Shown: positions 42,138-45,001 of the stretch, one piece after another
Position numbering within the stretch: position 1 is the stretch's first letter
Layout: each line of letters begins with the position of its first letter
Program-made: the position numbers and the translations under genes
Source of the DNA: an uncultured Pirellulaceae bacterium
GTDB taxonomy: Bacteria > Planctomycetota > Planctomycetia > Pirellulales > Pirellulaceae
DNA: 45,001 nt
Direction: 5' to 3'
Assembly: GCA_938036435.1 (NCBI GenBank)
Contig: CALHPU010000078.1
Coordinates: 1 to 45,001 of the forward strand
The notes under the pieces: model-generated
The model's database searches: none
What the model was told of the DNA's origin: nothing
What the model saw: the letters and a program-made list of their open reading frames with translations, nothing else

Positions 42138-43439
42138 TTAGCCGTCGATTAGAATTTCAATAAACGTTTGGATGTCCGCAAACGTCACTTCACCGTCCTG
42201 ATTGCAATCTGCCTGTTCGAGATAACTGCCGAGTATCAGAATGTCAATAAACGAGGGGACATCCGCGAAGTCCACGTCACCGTCTTGATCGCAATCTCCA
42301 AGAACTAACGCAGGCGTCAGAAGAAATGCTTTCGCTATACCCGCCGGGTTTTGTCCTACTCCCACGATCTGACCAGCATCATTAATGTCATGCGCTTCGA
42401 GCAAAATCCAGCCATCGCCCGTTTCGTCCAATAGATCGTTCAGGTCCATAATGGCTTGTTCGGAGTCCCAGATAACCGCGCGTCTTTCAGCAGGGTCGTT
42501 TGATCCATTGCCACTCCAGCCTACGGTAATAGAGTCTTCGTTGATGGCGTTGGCGTCACTGTGGGACAATCCAAGCAAAGTACCTAGATCTATAATCTGG
42601 CCGTCGCTCCATAGGAACGCAGTCCTATCAAAAAGATCGTCCGTAAATTCACCTTGCATTTCAATTGGTCCAACGTACCTGCACCACAATCCTACCACCT
42701 GCGCCTTGTTGTTGAGTTGGTTAGGAACAACGAGATCCTCGAATACAATTTGCGGTGCCCTGAACGGTGTGTCGATGTTCATCAGGCCGCTCGTGGGATC
42801 CCAAATAAACGCAGTTGTCCCTTGCATACCTGCGTTCTGCCCCGCAACCTGGCCCAAATCGTTAATCGCGGAGAGACTACTTTGAGAGCCATCATTAAGA
42901 ATCGAATCAAAGCGCGTCGCAACGCCGTTCACCCAGAGGCTGCTGCCACTGACGACTGTGCCGGCATTATTCACGTCAGCCACAGCGCCATCGACAAGAA
43001 CTCGACCGTTCGCACTAACTTGGTTATTCGTAAAGACTGTTGAGCCACTTTCCGATGACCAAGTGAAAGGCCGTAAGAACGTATCTGTACCGGTCTGCAG
43101 ATCAAAATGAAAAAACGACCCCGCAACCAGCCCCGAATCATTGATCGCAACCGCATAGTTGTTGGACACTGAACCTAGCAAGAGACTGGGGCCACTGATC
43201 ACAGTGTCACCTGTGGCGGGATCCCAAAAGAAAACATCTGTCCCGGATTCCGATGAGAGGACGAAATAACCGGTGACTTGGCCACGATTGTTTATCCCAG
43301 TAGCCGTCGACGCTGTTCCTAACGATCCTCCAGGCGTCGTCAGCGAGTATAAGCTTTGCCCGACGGCTGCTTGGCCGGTAAGCATCGCTAGGGGCAATGC
43401 TAGAAAAAAGAAACTAAAACTCGAAATGAAAGGTCGCAT
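42138..43439 (-). CDS. Secreted HAF-repeat protein with dockerin-like C-terminus
   Basis: A 433-residue exported protein: signal peptide (FFFLALPLAMLTGQAAVGQ, cleavage near residue 28), then repeated motifs of the HAF-repeat type, such as GINNRGQVTGYF, AINDSGLVAGSF, AINDLGQVAGQN and DINDAGQIVGVG. The C-terminus carries two dockerin-like EF-hand repeats, GDCDQDGDVDFADVPSFIDIL and ADCNQDGEVTFADIQTFIEIL. Such C-terminal pairs are frequent in planctomycete surface proteins; the partner is unknown. The gene is flanked on both sides by copies of the same short repeat. Its role cannot be read from sequence, but export and calcium binding are likely. Confidence 0.85.
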   Translation of the reverse strand: MRPFISSFSFFFLALPLAMLTGQAAVGQSLYSLTTPGGSLGTASTATGINNRGQVTGYFVLSSESGTDVFFWDPATGDTVISGPSLLLGSVSNNYAVAINDSGLVAGSFFHFDLQTGTDTFLRPFTWSSESGSTVFTNNQVSANGRVLVDGAVADVNNAGTVVSGSSLWVNGVATRFDSILNDGSQSSLSAINDLGQVAGQNAGMQGTTAFIWDPTSGLMNIDTPFRAPQIVFEDLVVPNQLNNKAQVVGLWCRYVGPIEMQGEFTDDLFDRTAFLWSDGQIIDLGTLLGLSHSDANAINEDSITVGWSGNGSNDPAERRAVIWDSEQAIMDLNDLLDETGDGWILLEAHDINDAGQIVGVGQNPAGIAKAFLLTPALVLGDCDQDGDVDFADVPSFIDILILGSYLEQADCNQDGEVTFADIQTFIEILIDG

Positions 43440-43636
43440 GTCGGTGATCTCGTTTCTGAGAAGCAGGGAAAGTAAGTAACGCTACCAAGCGCTGGTGGTC
43501 AACTGATCTATCCAGATGCATTTCAATGACTTGGCTGCCGCCGCATAAAATCTACCGATTGTCAGTTTCCTAGCCAAGGATGCTCGTAGCTCAATATTAG
43601 CTCACCATTGTTCGGCATTCAATTCGCAGATCTAAA

Positions 43637-43696
43637 TCAGCCGCAGAAACGCAAGAAATCGCAAAATGTTGCGACGTTTTCTTTGCGACCATTACT
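43637..43696. repeat. CCGCAAA-type repeat, copy B
   Basis: TCAGCCGCAGAAACGCAAG through GCGACCATTACT, in direct orientation to 41961-42040, with an internal shortening. Weak similarity extends beyond both ends, including a shared attenuated block before and after. It lies between the dockerin-type gene's start and the small gene at 43740. Confidence 0.65.
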
Positions 43697-43739
43697 CCAT
43701 TCGAAAATCATACTAAGGTTCCACGTAGCTTGTCCTTTT

Positions 43740-43952
43740 TCAGGCTTTCGATCGCTCCTCAGCGCTGCTCTCAAGTTTTGTGAGCCTACGGTCAACCTCT
43801 ATCAAAGCGAGTGACACCACTATGCAAATCCCTGCTAACGAAGAGTAGTGTCCGTTTCTCGGAGTCGATTCAATGGATGTGAAACCAGCTACAAGATACA
43901 GCACTGCGTAAAATATCAATATCGCCCAGCAAAACTTCAGCATGTGTTTCAT
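43740..43952 (-). CDS. Putative small two-segment membrane protein
   Basis: A 70-residue frame whose product is largely hydrophobic: MLKFCWAILIFYAVLYLVAGF (about residues 4-24) and YSSLAGICIVVSLALIEV (about 36-53), then a charged coiled-coil-like tail DRRLTKLESSAEERSKA. The pattern of two membrane segments with a charged end argues for a real gene, and the region is otherwise unclaimed. The Shine-Dalgarno is poor and no homologue is recognised, so it remains hypothetical. Confidence 0.5.
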   Translation of the reverse strand: MKHMLKFCWAILIFYAVLYLVAGFTSIESTPRNGHYSSLAGICIVVSLALIEVDRRLTKLESSAEERSKA

Positions 43953-44032
43953 CGTCTAATTCCAAACAGTCTAGGTATACAGAAGATTTTCTACCTAACG
44001 CGGGATGACTGGCTCCTAGATCCAAAGCAATA

Positions 44033-44521
44033 TTACTGATCGGAAAATTTGAAACGTTGCTTTTGTTTTGTGGCCGCGTCGTCGACCTCTTCCAACGACC
44101 ATTGCCCCTTCTGGGTCTTGTTGGATTTCGGAGTCGGAGCGCTACCGGTTTTGTTTCCGTTGTCGTCAACTTCCTCCATCGACCACTTGCCAACTCCGTT
44201 CGATTCAGCAGTGCCTTGGCTCTGACTCGATGGCATGGGCTTTTTGTCAGTTTCGAATAGATTTTCTTTGATCTTGTATTTGTCAGCCTGTCCTTTGGGC
44301 TTGAACAAATCTTCGTTGATCCGATATTCATCGTTTTGAGCCGAACGCTCGGGAGAATAAACGCCACCCTGCCCTGCTCGATCATTTGGCGCTGTCGGTT
44401 TTTCCCGTGGAGCAGACATGGAGCGAAAGATCATCAACGCCCCAAAGAATAGGATCGCGGGGAAAATCAATTTGCCAATTCCGCCTCGACGACGAGGCTG
44501 TTCGGGGAATCCATAACTCAT
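44033..44521 (-). CDS. Small membrane-anchored protein with two pairs of internal repeats
   Basis: The 162-residue protein has a basic N-terminus (MSYGFPEQPRRRGGIGK), one membrane segment (LIFPAILFFGALMIF, residues 18-32), and a soluble hydrophilic tail. The tail carries two repeat pairs: NDEYRINEDLF with ADKYKIKENLF, and GKWSMEEVDD with GQWSLEEVDD, the latter two about 40 residues apart. No family is recognised. The repeats suggest duplicated binding segments for a partner. It stands alone with 480 unassigned bases upstream. Confidence 0.7.
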   Translation of the reverse strand: MSYGFPEQPRRRGGIGKLIFPAILFFGALMIFRSMSAPREKPTAPNDRAGQGGVYSPERSAQNDEYRINEDLFKPKGQADKYKIKENLFETDKKPMPSSQSQGTAESNGVGKWSMEEVDDNGNKTGSAPTPKSNKTQKGQWSLEEVDDAATKQKQRFKFSDQ

Positions 44522-45001
44522 AGGGCACCAGAGGACAAAATTGTGGGTTGGTTGGCTTCGGCCAGCAGAAATGCACGACCATTCCGCGCTGAGATTTTAG
44601 AGTAGGAACTTTAAATTTCCAAGCTATTCAAGCAAAAGTTCTCGGTCTCAAAACAAGTGTCTTTGCAATCACCGACTGAATAATGGGCCCACCTTCTTCG
44701 GCCTCATGTTTGTCGAAGCTTCCTAGAAAGTCGCCTGAGGGTACGTCAGAGCGTATTCTTGGGATAGCCGTTTTGGCGTTAGCCACGGTTCCGTCGCTCA
44801 AAACAGGGATTAGCGTTCAACCGGCAAACGTTCGTGATCGCAAACCTTAGATTTGACAAACCACAAAGAAAACATTTCACTCCAATCGTGTTGTTGGTGC
44901 GGCGTTTTGTCGGTCTATCCCGCCGCGAAGGCCCCTGTATACTCGCCGGTAAAGTGCAATAATTTGCCTCTCGTGCGGTAAGAATCCGGTCAACCGAAAT
45001 G
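44522..45001. other. Intergenic region at the right edge
   Basis: No gene or RNA was recognised. TTTGGCGTTAGCCA, also near 12950, lies near 44772. An ATG at 44999-45001 could be the start of a plus-strand gene beyond the edge, but this cannot be judged here. TATACT at 44938 resembles a -10 element but no convincing -35 was found at the right distance. Confidence 0.35.

Noticed and set aside
44908-44943. Sigma70-type promoter near the right edge
   Set aside because: TATACT is present but no -35 at 16-18 bases was found, and planctomycete promoter consensus is not certain.

Overview
The window looks like a chromosome segment of a planctomycete, most likely a Pirellulaceae/Rhodopirellula-type member. 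Base composition is mixed and roughly balanced by eye. The taxonomic inference rests on family content: a protein opening with the planctomycete-type NPYH-W-LG motif and a degenerate J-like domain (33972-36017), a secreted protein ending in paired dockerin-like Ca-binding repeats (42138-43439), a ThuA-domain lipoprotein, an excisionase-type HTH fused to a receiver domain, two MFS-spermidine synthase fusions, and short inverted-repeat elements between genes. No 16S sequence is present to confirm it.

Layout. 1-3023 (minus): fdhD, running off the left edge, overlaps by 4 bp the end of an MFS-spermidine synthase fusion. 3055-3217: a short inverted-repeat element. 3314-5044 (plus): family X DNA polymerase with PHP domain. 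5139-8102 (minus): a 987-residue membrane-anchored coiled-coil protein with six 46-residue repeats. 8404-11788 (plus): a second MFS-spermidine synthase fusion followed at once by an APH-like kinase. 11935-12507 (minus): HTH-receiver regulator with a clear terminator. 13164-16452: membrane protein, ThuA lipoprotein and enolase. 16659-18875 (plus): operon of riboflavin synthase, RsmA/KsgA and a gamma-carbonic-anhydrase-like protein. 19117-20268 (minus): FemAB/CelD-type acetyltransferase.

20589-25335 (minus) is the conserved information-processing block rplY-pth-rpsF-ssb-rplI-terminator-dnaB, without the rpsR usually found between ssb and rplI. It is followed by a divergent GroES-like gene (plus), a ferritin-like (DUF455) protein fused to an apparent ATP-grasp domain, an M13 metallopeptidase, an orphan ABC ATPase, a small membrane protein, a TerC-family protein, the J-like membrane protein, a rhodanese-pseudouridine synthase fusion, an orphan DNA methyltransferase, a PfkB sugar kinase, tRNA-Lys(UUU), the dockerin-type secreted protein and two small membrane proteins.

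Most genes are housekeeping. The unusual content lies in domain fusions (TrhO-RluA, DUF455-ATP-grasp, HTH-receiver) and in several families of short, non-coding, inverted-repeat elements in intergenic regions. The best supported is a pair of about 164-bp elements with matching imperfect terminal inverted repeats at 3055-3217 and 30958-31122, in opposite orientations and each between divergent genes. No CRISPR array, prophage, transposase, rRNA or classical defence island was seen.
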